NCBI GenBank assembly: GCA_033557685.1
Contig: JAWQRN010000492.1
Span: 1 to 28,920 of the forward strand
Origin: Sperchopsis tessellata
Lineage: Eukaryota > Arthropoda > Insecta > Coleoptera > Hydrophilidae
Direction of reading: 5' to 3'
DNA: 28,920 nt
In this document: one piece after another, positions 11,439 through 20,974 of the stretch
Layout: every line of letters starts with the position of its first letter
How positions within the stretch are numbered: position 1 is the stretch's first letter
Notes under the pieces: model-generated
Told to the model about the DNA's origin: nothing
Seen by the model: only the letters and a program-made list of their open reading frames with translations
The model's database searches: none
Made by a program: the position numbers and the translations under genes

Positions 11439-11720
11439 CCACTTCTTAGTAGAGATTTAAAGAGCAAATTTCAATTAGGAATAAAACAATTATTTTCTAA
11501 TGGTTTGGGAACGTTATCATTTGCAATACAAGATAAAGTAGAACACGAAATAATGAATTTAGTAAAAATTAATATCTTAACCTAGATTCATATGTACGGT
11601 ATGTGGTGATTACAGGTTGACCTTGAATCCAGTTGATGTGAAAATATATTCACTGCCATGTATTGAAGATATATTTTCACAACTGCAAGGAAGGTAACAA
11701 TTCAGTAAAACTGATTTATG
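11439..11720 (+). pseudogene. Gypsy RT, N-terminal fragments
   Basis: SRDLKSKFQLGI at about 11449-11485 resembles GRDWLxKLxLxI, which links protease to RT. FAIQDKVEHEIMNLVKINIL at 11522-11580 resembles ALRDKVExELxxLxxxxII, the RT entry helix. RLTLNPVDVKIYSLPCIEDI at about 11610-11671 and FSQLQG at 11672-11689 match YKxTVNPxxxxxxYPLPxIEDIFxxLxG. A frameshift and a stop separate these from LSLAYQ-type sequence near 11718. The YxDD catalytic loop that should follow was not found. Confidence 0.75.
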
Positions 11721-11967
11721 TTTAGCATATCAGTAAATATTTTTAAGTGATTAATTAAAAGCACTGCCATTCACTGATTTAAAAATATATAATAAAAATA
11801 TTATGAGGAGTCCTGGTTTTCTGTTTAATTGAATGTGAATGAAAAAAAAAATGTTATTTATTTCAAGATGCATTATCTTATTTTGGGTATGGAATGGACA
11901 AACAGTGTTTACGTAAATCGCCAGATTAATGCACTTTTACCCTGAGATAAAACTTAGCCAGTGTTAG

Positions 11968-12300
11968 ATGTATTATTACAGAAAATATGACTGCTCTTGC
12001 TATACATTGCATATATTATTAAAAGACGTTACATTATGTAATTGGCATGAAAATTGTAATTTACGCTTTAATAAAATTAAGCAAATTTTTACTTCAGCTC
12101 ATATTTTGGTACATTATAATCCAAAATTAGACTTAAAATTAGCACGTGAGGCTTCACAATATAGTGTAGAAACTGTGTTTGACAATGGAGTCGAAATACT
12201 TGATACATTTGCATCTCGAACTTCAGAAGTAGGAAAAGATGTTTTTATATTTTTTGCTCCAAAAAAGTTCCATAAACATTATACCATAAAAAATTCTTAA
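11968..12300 (+). pseudogene. Gypsy RT/RNase H fragment
   Basis: An open frame of 110 codons. Its second half reads KIKQIFTSAHILVHYNPKLD, then LKLAREASQYSVETVF, VEILDTFASRTSEVGKDVF and APKKFHKHYTI. These are the RNase H region blocks: AKxxLTSxxVLxHYNPxLPI, LACDASxYGVGAVL, xxPIAFASRTLSxxExNYS and VKKFHxYLYGR. The first catalytic Asp of RNase H (ACDAS) is Glu here (AREAS). ATG 11968 is not a natural start. RNase H would remove the RNA strand during reverse transcription; this copy cannot. Confidence 0.85.
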
Positions 12301-12454
12301 TAAATTTGTTATATTAAAGGTAAAACTAATAATAAATTATATATTTTTTAGCAGGCTATATAAAGTTTGTACATTGTACGATAGGGTAAACTCCTACTAA
12401 ACTGTTTTTAAATTTTTTCATATAGGTAATAAAATTAGTTTACCTAAAGAGCAT

Positions 12455-12830
12455 GTTAAACATAAACAAATTAGACATATTAAAAATGCGATGGCAAAGA
12501 AAAAAAAATATGATAGGAAATCTGGTAATATGTAATAGACCAACTTGGACCAAAGGTACTGTGTTGAAAAAAGGACATATATTGTGTGCTCAAGCAAACG
12601 CTAGATAATGCATTTATATTAATGATTTAGATAGTAGTAAATTGATCAGGAATAAAATCTATTGTAATTTAGATAAGACCATGACTACTGAAACTTCTAT
12701 GGTTTCTTTTGGCACTAGTAATTCTTTAGTAAAAGGATCACTACGTATAAGACAAGCGCCTGACTTATGCCCTGTAATATTGTCGCATATGTTTAAATTA
12801 GCCACAGGAGAGATGTAGTGACATTGTAAA
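12455..12830 (+). pseudogene. Gypsy integrase C-terminal region and pol tail
   Basis: After an apparent deletion of the integrase core, about 12530-12570 reads RPTWTKGTVLKKGHI. This resembles the GPKWxxGTVxxxxGPxSY motif of the GPY/F-type C-terminal domain in K02A2.6-like integrases. Further on, near 12742, LRIRQAPD matches the (S)TRxRRxPDRL(N) end of the polyprotein. The last amino acids and stop lie around 12820. Frames are broken in between. Confidence 0.6.
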
Positions 12831-12931
12831 CTACACTCGTATATGCTAATTGTTAAGTTAAAATAGGCATTCATACATATAATTTAAAATATGATAGTTT
12901 GACTAAACATGTATGTTTTTACATAAAAATA

Positions 12932-12990
12932 AATAAAGTTCATTTTGTTAGAAATCTACATTTTTCATCAATCTATGTGTTACAGTGGCG
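12932..12990 (+). repeat. Candidate LTR 3' end, copy 1 (AATAAA to TTACA) with PBS-like gtggcgac
   Basis: AATAAA at 12932-12937, followed by ttcattttgttagaaa and ending in ttaca at 12980-12984, then gtggcgac. A TTACA end followed by TGGCGAC is a common LTR/primer-binding-site junction in Gypsy elements. A similar string lies 400 bp further on. The sequence lies just behind the pol tail, where a 3' LTR would be expected. Confidence 0.4.
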
Positions 12991-13331
12991 ACTTCATACA
13001 GTGTATACATTTTCTTTACTTGTTCTATTTTATTTTAATAATTTTGTACATGACGCCTTGTTAAGTACAATTACATGTATAAACTCTAGTGAGGATCGAC
13101 CACAAGAACTTCTACAGATTTAGCTCATTTAGTGACTTTATAAATAACCTTCTTATATACTATGTTTTATGATGCAATAGCCATACGTATATATAATCAA
13201 AAATAGGGTGATCGGAACCAACCGCTAAATTAACAAATTATATTGTGGTAAGATAATAGACTTTTCATTTAAAATGAATAACATCTATAAAACATTCTTT
13301 CTATTTAATTTATGTTCACATTTTGGACAGA

Positions 13332-13370
13332 AATAAAGTAAATTTTGTTAGAAAACCAAGTGCATTACAG
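13332..13370 (+). repeat. Candidate LTR 3' end, copy 2
   Basis: AATAAA at 13332-13337 followed by gtaaattttgttagaaaa and ending ttacag at 13365-13370. The core attttgttagaaa and the ends agree with the copy at 12932-12984; the distance between AATAAA and TTACA is 15 nt shorter. It could be the end of the 3' LTR of the Gypsy element upstream. Confidence 0.35.
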
Positions 13371-13562
13371 TACAGCTACAATGTTATATTTTAAAACTAA
13401 GTCCATAATTTTTAAATTTGAAGGATATGTGCAATGTAGAGCTGATCCATAATCAATCATTGATCTAATACTTGATCTATAAAGCAAGATATTTGTTGCA
13501 GCGCTGCGATCCCAATGAGGTATTACATCTACACCAAATATACTGCCATATTCTACAGACAA
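13365..13562 (-). pseudogene. Non-LTR RT fragment, jockey-like
   Basis: An open minus-strand frame of 65 codons contains HWDRSAATNILLYRSSIRSM, then IDYGSALHCTYPSNLKIMD. This resembles the HWGxDRxxLLxLYRSLIRSxLDYGSxVYxSAxxSYLKxLDxV segment downstream of the RT active site in jockey-like LINEs. Only about 55 codons are recognisable. It is bounded on the left by the second LTR-like end and on the right by unidentified AT-rich DNA. It is a different LINE from those at 7.0 kb, 14-16 kb and 25-28 kb. Confidence 0.65.
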
Positions 13563-14559
13563 AAACTAAGCATTAATATTTACATTGAAAGGAATTATTA
13601 AACTCCCGATTATTTAAATAAGAGGCCTGATTTTGACGTAGGCAACCCTTGCCGATTCACAAAAATTTCCCGATAAACATTATATATTTATTTCGTGGAA
13701 TTTATTTGCAATTAGTGTTCATGCTGTCAAGAACGATAATAATTTAAATAATAACCATTTTGTAGTGAAATTATATTAATTTCATTTTCTTTCACTTTAG
13801 TGAAAATAATTATAGATGCTTATTATAAATTTGGAATTTCACGATCAGCACCACATATTCTGGTTAAAGATATATCCTAATCATCATCATAATCAGCCGT
13901 TATTCATACACTGTTGGGCGAAGGCCTCCCAAATTTCCTTCCACTCACCACGGTTGTGGGGTCTTCTCATCTAAATGACTCTCGAATAACTTCTGATTTC
14001 TCTGTCTCACCTGCCATTTGGTCTTTGTCTTGATCTTATGCTGTCTCTTAGTTCCCTCATGATTAACTCCTTTGACCATCTATGATCTGCTTGCCTTCCA
14101 AGATGTCATGCCCATTTCCACTTTTGCATCTTTACTGTACCTATAACATCCCTGAACTTCTTATCCATGCACAACGTCTTCTATTACTAATTCTCAATCC
14201 CAGCATGTATCTCCCAAAACTTCTTTGCGTTGTCTGGAGCTACTATCTTCATATCTCACTAGCATACATACGTCAGCACAGGTATAACACACTGATAGAA
14301 AATCCTTCGTTTCAAACAGAAAGGCATCTGCATATGTTACTTAGACATCCGGTTGTACTCCATGCAAGCTTTGTTCTTCGCGCTATCTCTAAAGAAATAT
14401 CTCCATCCATCGTTATGAGCAGGTCAAAATACATGGATGTTGTTACGGTTTTGATCAGTGTGCACTCGATGCACACATTGGCTGGCATAGCAAGCTCATT
14501 GAGAATAACCTTCGTTTTACTAAGATTCTTCATACATCTCTACTTTCAGAATCCAGACC

Positions 14560-15500
14560 AATCAGTCTTTGATGGAGCTCTTCGATATTGTATGTAAATA
14601 ATACGATATCATCTGCAAATTTCAAATTGTTAAGATATTCTCCATTCACTTTAATACCATTTTGATCCCAATTTAATTCGCAGAACATATACTCTACCGC
14701 TGCACTGAAAAATTTTAGCGATATGAGGTCTCCTTATCGAATACCTTTTTGAATACAAAAAGTTTTCGTTTCCTGATGTAATTTAACGTTTGTTGTGGTT
14801 TGTTCATAGATGTTTTGAATTAGCTGTATGTAAGTAAATTTGATGCTATTTTGGACCAAATCTGTAATAACTGCAGATGTCTTGATTGAGTCAAATGCTT
14901 TTTCGTAGTCCACAAAAGCACAACATAGTATCAGGCTATAATCATTAAATCTAGATATAAATTCACGCACCGTGTGAATGTTGGCAATAGTGCTATATCC
15001 CTTCCAAAAACTTGCCTGTTCTTTGGGTTGGTACGAATCAAATTTGTCAGTAAGGCGATTAGTAATTGTTTTGGTATGGATATAATAAGCCACAGATGTG
15101 AAACTGATAGAACGGTAAATTTTCAGATCTTCTTTATTCCGTTTTCTGTGGATTAAAATAATTGTTGCATTGTTCCAAGTGCTATCTGTTTTGTTTTTAT
15201 GTATGACGTATACAGTTTTCTAGAACTGTATATATCTGATCACCAGCAATTTTTAGAATGTCAAAGGTAAACCCATCTTCTCCGGATGCTTTACCAAACT
15301 TCATTGATTTTAGAGCATGAATCTTCTGACAGAAATATTGGTGGAACGTTTTCCTCGGAAGATATGTATATATAGTTACGCTCATCTCGATATAGTTCTT
15401 GGTAATATTTTCTAACCACTTCAAGGATTTCCTGTCTATCATCAACGCTTTCACTGTTTTCAAGTCTGAGGGTTATTATTTGCTTGTTTTCCAATCATAA
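14560..15500 (-). pseudogene. RTE reverse transcriptase domain
   Basis: Minus frames: FGKASGEDGFTFDILKIAGD near 15300 matches MKNGKAPGxDGIxxxLIKxAG. The frame 15093-14734 (119 codons) contains FDSYQPKEQASFWKGYSTIA, matching LDxxQPxEQAGFRKGYST with the Gly-Phe-Arg altered, then FVDYEKAFDSI, intact at the first palm Asp. The catalytic FADD at 14605-14619 (FADDI) is preserved in a further frame. A stop or frameshift separates almost every block. It once copied element RNA at the nicked target. Confidence 0.85.
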
Positions 15501-15639
15501 GTCTCTGTTTCACCTGTTTGTAGCTCCCATACTGCTATATCGTCTGTAGGGTGACTTTATAGTTGTATCTTCCTTTATCCGCTTTTTAATGGTCTTTGAA
15601 AGTTCCACATACTCTATAGTCTACCTTCTTGTCTTAACT

Positions 15640-16530
15640 TTAATTTTTAGATCTCTATGATGTCTTTGTAGGTCTTGGTATGTTCGGAAATGTTCAACTT
15701 CTTTTTACCATTGGCAGTTCTACCTATCACTCTGGCCATATCTGTTATTATATGAAACTCATTATCGGTATCATTATGTTCTTCCAGAAGAGCAAATCTG
15801 TTTTGAAGCTCTAATTGAAATACTTCTTGATTAGATTTTAGATGGTTCGAGCTAATTTTTCTGACACACCCGTTGGTTAATTTCACATTTAAAGATACTA
15901 TACATCTAACAATACTTCCACTATCAAAACGGTTCAGAACTGTGCAGTCTTGTATGATGGCTCTTCTATTAGTGAATATGTAGTCAATCTCATTCCTGGT
16001 GTTGATTGGTCCTTGACAGGTCCATTTTCGTGATGTTTTCTTAACAAACATGGTATTTTCTATATACAGGCTCTTTAATTCTGCAGTCTACAAGTATGTT
16101 GCCTCGTTAATTTTTAGTTCTAAAGCCGAAGGTACCTACAATCTGATCTCCTAAGATGATTTTAAAATGTGCAATTGAGCTCTCATGCAGATCTGTTACC
16201 TCTTCATAGATACTTCGACCGTCTCTTCTGAATGGCTACTTACATTATTTCTAATTTTGCAACTCCGCCCGATGTGCTCTCAAACTTGATTATTAGATTT
16301 TTGAGACTTTTGTGAACCATGAAACCAACCCCACTAATTCTTCCATTGTTAGTGCCACGGTAGTAATACATATGTCTACTTTTCAGTTGAATAAGCTCCT
16401 GTCCTTTTCTTCGTATTTCGCTCAGATCTATTACATCCCATTGAATCTTGTCCAACTAATTTTCGAGCTTTATTAAATTTGTTTCGCTGGATAATGTGCG
16501 GTAGTTGTAGGTGCACATATTTAATACTGT
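15640..16530 (-). pseudogene. RTE endonuclease domain
   Basis: Starting near 16525, MCTYNYRTLS matches the TYNVRTLS start of the domain. KIQWDVIDLSEIRRKGQELI (from 16452) matches IKWDIIGLSEVRRKGEEL and keeps the catalytic Glu (SEIRR). SGVGFMVHKSLKN follows near 16330. The second open frame (134 codons, 15647-16051) has KWTCQGPINTRNEIDYIFTN, the KWTWxSPxxxTKNEIDFIL block. The catalytic Asp-His pair that should follow (RFDTGSDHR) is replaced: the window reads RFDSGSIVR at about 15931-15905. The central part between 16240 and 16051 is broken. The domain would nick target DNA to prime reverse transcription; it is dead here. Confidence 0.85.
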
Positions 16531-16600
16531 TTGGCAACTTTTTATACTCCACGGATTCTTAGCACCATTTGCCTTCTTACGCTAATTCCAATAGCTGCCT

Positions 16601-17894
16601 TTACTGAATTATGTATTGCTAATAATAAATAAACAAAAAAAAATTGATATGTAATAGTTGTGTATAACATTTCGATGCAAAAGTATTTTCAAAAATACCG
16701 GACATACTGCTATATCTTATTAATGCCGTGATTCCTTCTCAAAATATTAAACGCTTTTTCACATACATCCTTTAGACACTTCAAATATGGTTTAAGATTA
16801 AATTAATATCATCACGGAAATGATTTAATACAAATTTGCCAACTTACGGTTTTGTTAAATGTTTAGTTTTTAAATAGTTATACTACTTTTTGCCAATATT
16901 GTACTTTAAAAAAAATATAGGACGCAAACCGTTCGTAGGTTACACTCTTATAGTTGTGTAAAAGTATATATAGATTAAATATAACAGACTTCAGGTGAAA
17001 AATGTGTACAGGCTCGAACAATTAATGTACAAGATTATTTAAACTACAAGAACAAGTTTATAACAATTCAGTAAAAAATATAAATTTAATTATAAGCAGA
17101 AGAAATTCGATGGAGTACTGAAAAAAAGTTGATCGAAAGACAAAAATACTGTCATGAATACTTAAATGTAATTCTAAAAACAAACAAATAATTTGTATAA
17201 ATTTGATAAGCACTTTTATTCTACATTTAATAATTAATTTATTATTGAAATTTACGTTATCTATTTATTATAAATTAATGAAAACTAAATGCTATTTACC
17301 ATTGAATTTGGTTATAACTCGGGTTGCACTCTCGTATACATTCACTCATAGAAACCTCACGCTAAACTAGCATAAGACTATGTTGAAATTGATAATTGAG
17401 AAGTCTTTAATCAAATAAAGTACCTCAAATTGTGATAATTTTTCGGCGTTACAATTATGCTGCCACTTTCATGAATGTACATTCACATTTGACAGACTAA
17501 TATTTTTATTATGATGTGATTGTAAATAAACATACATACATACATATTTACTTGACAATTATATAAATAACTTCATGGTACACACAATTTTTTAGAAAAA
17601 CCACGTACTTTGAAATTCTATACGTATTTAAATCGAGCTCTGTTAATAATTTTGTGGCTGGATTACTGGAAAAATGCATTAGCAATAGAAAATTGTGAGT
17701 CACCGTTGCCATAGATATCGATCCTAGCTCTCTAAATTATAAATGCACGCGCGCATAACACTGAAAGTAGCGACGAAATTTAGTTTGCGAGAAATCTTAA
17801 AATAACCTTCACCACCACAGAGCTATATTTAACGATAGATTTATAAAAGAAAACTACGATATTATAAATCGAAAATAACAAAATACTCTTATCA
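16601..17894. other. AT-rich stretch without gene
   Basis: No motif was seen in any frame. It holds A/T-rich low complexity and one microsatellite. Nothing suggests an RNA gene. Confidence 0.55.
17531..17546. repeat. (CATA)4 microsatellite
   Basis: Four perfect CATA units in AT-rich intergenic DNA. Confidence 0.9.
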
Positions 17895-18080
17895 ATTTCT
17901 AAAGGGGAAATTTATACTTAGCATAAATAACAATAGAAATAACTTCAGGTTTTCCAAGAGGTAATCATAAGTTGGCTTTTATTTTTGCCGCCGCTTCGTT
18001 CACCGTTCGATGAGACATTATTAAGATATGTAGCTTTCAAAAGTGCTAGGAATCGTCTTACTAGAAACCACCTATCCGCC
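17895..18080 (-). repeat. Penelope-associated repeat, copy 1
   Basis: Read on the minus strand this contains, in order, a block like the reverse complement of 18500-18580 (hammerhead-like part, 17975-18051), then the GAAAAACCTGAA motif (reverse complement at 17940-17960), then a tail resembling the reverse complement of 19690-19735. The motif at 17940-17960 and its partner at 19157-19177 are a perfect 21-bp inverted pair. The Penelope RT fragment begins at the right edge. Confidence 0.65.
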
Positions 18081-18291
18081 GTGTTTTGTAAGCAAGCCCG
18101 CACACGCTAATAGGTACCTTCATGCCACAACTTCACAACACCCTTCACATAAATTATCATTGGCTACTTTTCCTGACTATAGAGCTTTCAGTCTCAGCGA
18201 AAATGATAAATTATCCGAAGAACTCTGCAAGATTGAAAATACCGTCATGACTAACGGGTATAAATCGTCTGTTATGCAAAAGGCCGACTAG
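18043..18291 (+). pseudogene. Penelope-like retroelement RT, C-terminal fragment
   Basis: An open frame of 82 codons. From about residue 18 it reads VSKPAHANRYLHATTSQHPS, then HKLSLATFPDYRAFSLSEND and KLSEELCKIENTVMTNGYK. This is the block of Penelope-like RTs in which xRKPTxTxRYLHxxSxHPxxHKxSxxxSLxxRAxxLS is followed by a Leu-rich helix and LxxNGYPxxxI. The first part of RT (including the YxDD loop) and the GIY-YIG endonuclease that usually follows were not found, so this is a short relic. It ends at a TAG at 18289. The start codon shown by the open frame is inside the repeat copy and has no significance. Confidence 0.75.
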
Positions 18292-18494
18292 CGCATTAAA
18301 ATTCCACATCACCTAGATAAAACCTAGATGAAACATTCTATCAAGACTATGTTCAGCTCTCCCATGAAAATCAACTAAATCTGTGTAATTTTAATATTTG
18401 TTAAATTCAAATATCAAGCAAACCGGCCAAGTCGATATATTGAATACAGAAATGAACTACTACAACTACTACAACAACTAAACCTGTCTATATC

Positions 18495-18610
18495 TTGTGT
18501 TAGCTTTTCTTTTCACCGACAATTCGTCCACCGGTGCAGAAGACATTATCCAGATATGTAGCTCCAAAAATTGCTAGGTGTAGGTGCTGACTAGCTCTAA
18601 ACAGTTGGCA
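18495..18610 (-). repeat. Penelope-associated repeat, copy 2 (hammerhead-like part)
   Basis: It aligns directly with 17970-18051: shared words include agacattat, agatatgtagct and gctagg at the same spacing. On the minus strand it reads CTGGATAATGTC, a short loop with CACCGGTG, then GGACGAATTGTC. This resembles a hammerhead core (CTGATGA ... GACGAAAC ... GTC) with substitutions. Confidence 0.6.
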
Positions 18611-18639
18611 CCCTCGCCTAGAAAATGCAATACACGGTT

Positions 18640-18700
18640 ACCTTCCGAAAAACCAGAATATATCTACTGTGACCGTGGAAGTCCACGTACTGAATTGGAA
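18640..18700 (+). repeat. Penelope-associated repeat, GAAAAACC motif copy
   Basis: ccgaaaaaccagaatatat followed by ctactgtgaccgtgg; the same block occurs inverted at 22205-22245 and, more diverged, at 19157-19195. It is in opposite orientation to the neighbouring hammerhead-like part (18495-18610), so there is an inversion junction between 18610 and 18640. Confidence 0.65.
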
Positions 18701-19030
18701 TCCATTAATCTTGGAAACATTAGTTTCCCATACAATCCGCTGGAGTATACAAACTTCCATGTACATACAGTCTAGTGTTCATAGATAAAACAAAAAGACT
18801 GATATCCAGTCACTGCATAGAGCACGAAAGGCAGCCGCGTCACAAACAGTTTGCACTATCCCCATTTGAGGAACTTAATTTGGAGTCGGGCCACTTCAAG
18901 GGCATAGAAATCCACACCTAGTCATCTAATTACCTCGTGAGAGCAATTATCCCCTTGCATCTTCTTGGAAGTCTATACTACGTAAAATCTAGCCAACCTC
19001 TATTAATCTTTTTTCTGGATTGTCCATCAC
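18700..19030. other. Unassigned sequence inside the Penelope repeat cluster
   Basis: Moderately GC-rich for this window, no coding motif. It may be further diverged repeat or element sequence; no clear second copy found in the window. Confidence 0.4.
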
Positions 19031-19240
19031 ATCTAAACCAATAGGACACAAGCTTATAAATAAAACTCGGTGGGACACTTGTTTCTCGTCAAATGATATC
19101 TAGCAATGTACCCTGCAGCGGTGGACAAATCGACGGGAATAATAGCACACCGTTCTCTCTTGGAAAACCTGAAGTTACTTACTGTGGCCTTCAGGTATGT
19201 GCACATGCTCACGAATTTCGAAATCAGAATTGCGATTCGC
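19030..19240 (+). repeat. Penelope-associated repeat, copy 3
   Basis: 19093-19150 matches the reverse complement of the copy 2 block (gatatct, aatgt, ctgca, cggtggacaaat, then cgacgg). It runs on through tggaaaacctgaagtta (19161-19177), tactgtggcctt and gtatgtgcacatgctc to aatttcgaaatcagaattgcg (19213-19233). This copy shows the longest continuous order of the unit. Confidence 0.65.
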
Positions 19241-19652
19241 AAAAATTTATTCTGACGTAAAATAACAACGTCCACATGCAGCCGTAAATGTTATTGAAAT
19301 TTGAGGATTATAATTTCTAATTGTCTTTAATGTTGGTAAAAAATTACAGTTAACCTTCAAAACGTCATTAAAAACAAAAGTGTTCAAAGCAAAAGATTCA
19401 AATTAAATTAAAAGTAATTGGAGAATTTGTGTCTGTAGCTATAATAATTCTATAAATGCTGTTAGTAACCATACACGCGCCGTACATAAAAATTAAGGTT
19501 AGAAACCTGCAACGAAATCAAAGATGGTGACATGAATTTAGCAAATAGATAAAACAGATTTAACTTTTTGCGGCGCCGCAATTTTCATAAAACATTCGAA
19601 CGAATATTTCCCGCCGTAAAATTTAAAATGTATCAACCAATAGGAAACGTTC

Positions 19653-19735
19653 CGCAATTCTCATTTCGAAATTGCGCAAGCATGTGGACGTACTTTTAGA
19701 AGTATGCGTACAACAATAACACTAGAAATAACTGA
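19653..19735 (-). repeat. Penelope-associated repeat, copy 5 (distal part)
   Basis: 19653-19673 is the reverse complement of 19213-19233 with a single mismatch, and the match extends through gcatgtgga to 19693, making an inverted repeat of about 40 bp with 19195-19233. Its right end (cactagaaataact, 19720-19733) resembles 17930-17943 next to copy 1. Confidence 0.6.
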
Positions 19736-19835
19736 ATAATCAACAGTGCAAGATGGTTCCTAAAATTCTAAATAAACGTCTCAAAGTGGCCCAAAACTTA
19801 TTAATTGCAACAAAGTTTTTCATCCGTGATTTGTA

Positions 19836-20402
19836 CAGGATGATTCACAATAATTTGACCATCCTTAACTCTGTTATTATAAGAGTTACCAAAAAAGTTA
19901 AATACAAAAGTTGTAGGGATTCATCTATATTATTTTTAATACTTCCAAAAAAACATTTCACTCAATATGTCACGTGATATAATAATAGAGGTGATTTTTT
20001 TATGTTAAAATCCTGAATATTTTTACATTTTCTTTTAGATCCTTTTTTTCCAAATTTAAATATATAGTTGATAGGTTTAGCTGTAATAGTTTTTGACATA
20101 TTGAACCTAGAAAATGCTCTAAATATGATTTGGCTGATAATCTATGACAACGTTGTTTCTTTATTACCACTGTTGTTGTTTGACATTTGTGAATACTATT
20201 TTATCAAAATGGGTCACAAAAGAGCCCTTTATTTAAAAGACAAATCTAATAAAATGCTGCAAGAAGTGAGTACATATAATTATACCCAATGAAGGCACAT
20301 TTTTGAATACTTATAGAAATTTGAGATATACTAACAGTCTTAAAAGAAAAAGACGTTGCACTACATTTTTTAACTGCATGAAGATTTATAAACTATAAAC
20401 AT
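19836..20402. repeat. Left arm of inverted repeat
   Basis: Pairs with 20975-21572 in reverse complement. Similarity is strongest at 19900-20245 and continues through 20297-20362. The open frames inside it (19753-19977 and 20068-20292) are spurious: the partner arm does not keep them open. Confidence 0.75.
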
Positions 20403-20575
20403 TGTTTAAAATGGGTACTATTATTTAAAACACAAAGTTCATATCTTCTTCTTAAATTTTGCAGGCAGTTTGAAACAGTGTTATTGTTGTCTCAGTTTAA
20501 TTCATAAATTTCTCCCCCATACTTACTTTTAATAGTTTCAACTCTGATTAAAATTATTATTAACTTTGTCCTTTA

Positions 20576-20730
20576 AAAAATTCCACAATTGCTGTGGAAA
20601 AAGGCGATTCATCTGACTATATGATGTGTTTGAACAAGTTAGGGTTTTCCTTCAGTCTTTAGAGCATTTACCAGCAAAATTCAAATCTTTTTCGCTTTTG
20701 ATCTATAAGCTCCTGGAAAGGTAATAATTT
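20576..20730 (-). pseudogene. Tc1/mariner-superfamily transposase fragment inside the foldback element
   Basis: Read on the minus strand from about 20725: IDQKRKRFEFCW, stop, then LKENPNLFKHII, stop, SDESPFSTAIVEFF. This matches the block RRxxFCxWxLxRxxxxPxFLxxVLFSDEATFTxxGxVNxHN of one branch of IS630-Tc1-mariner transposases. The SDE holds the first catalytic Asp. Two stops interrupt it, and the rest of the enzyme is not recognised. Its location between the inverted arms supports the classification of the whole element. The fragment is short, so confidence is moderate. Confidence 0.6.
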
Positions 20731-20974
20731 GTAAGGTCTATATTTATGTTTTTAACGTTCTTGGAATTCTTGATTTAACTTTTTTGAGTTTCAGGTTATG
20801 CTGGAAGTAAACTAGTTTCAACATTTTCTAAAACAAATTATTTACATAGTCAAGCATCTCAAAACTGCTAATACAGATTTTACTCAGAGCGGCTTTGTTT
20901 TAAAATAAATGTTTAAACTAGGGGTGCGGAAAACCTTTAAAAGTAATTTTAGTTTTATTTTTTATATGAGTAAA

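Larger units (their letters stand above)
10870..12830 (+). mobile_element. Ty3/Gypsy retroelement, K02A2.6-like, decayed gag-pol
   Basis: Blocks of a Gypsy gag-pol polyprotein follow in the right order on the plus strand: a zinc knuckle at about 11288, a protease/RT junction near 11440, the RT N-terminus at 11600-11690, the end of RT and RNase H at 12070-12290, and the integrase C-terminal region at about 12455-12600 with the tail near 12740. The order and wording match the K02A2.6-like Gypsy elements common in insects. The catalytic part of RT and the integrase core are largely deleted. Frames change repeatedly and stops are frequent, so no domain is functional. The left edge is uncertain: 10870-11230 may be gag (LVNKFNSYFGLK near 10898 resembles a gag helix), but this is weak. 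It abuts hAT copy B, so it may have inserted into it. Confidence 0.8.
13878..16600 (-). mobile_element. RTE-type LINE, nearly full length but decayed
   Basis: In minus orientation the order is: apurinic-type endonuclease (about 16530-15640), a spacer, RT (15463-14560), a C-terminal region (14540-13890) and a tail. The coding length of about 2.7 kb fits a single-ORF RTE element. The C-terminal region reads WHLGRQADHRWSKELIM near 14085 and REEWKEIW near 13945, like the GHVxRxxDxRWTK and NREEWKxLxEAYVQQW end of these proteins. The 3' end at 13878-13905 is a TGATGATGA-type string, the usual tail of RTE elements. Many stops and frameshifts exclude activity. No flanking duplication was identified. 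Confidence 0.85.

Noticed and set aside
14082..14597. Plus-strand open frame of 171 codons as a gene
   Set aside because: It is the antisense shadow of the RTE C-terminal region, whose minus-strand motifs explain the sequence.
18300..18490. GIY-YIG endonuclease downstream of the Penelope RT fragment
   Set aside because: No GIY or YIG-type motif found in any frame; the sequence after the stop at 18291 is unrecognised.
18495..18610. Active hammerhead ribozyme
   Set aside because: The copies seen deviate from the invariant core (CTGGATAA, GAAT), so only a degenerate resemblance is claimed.
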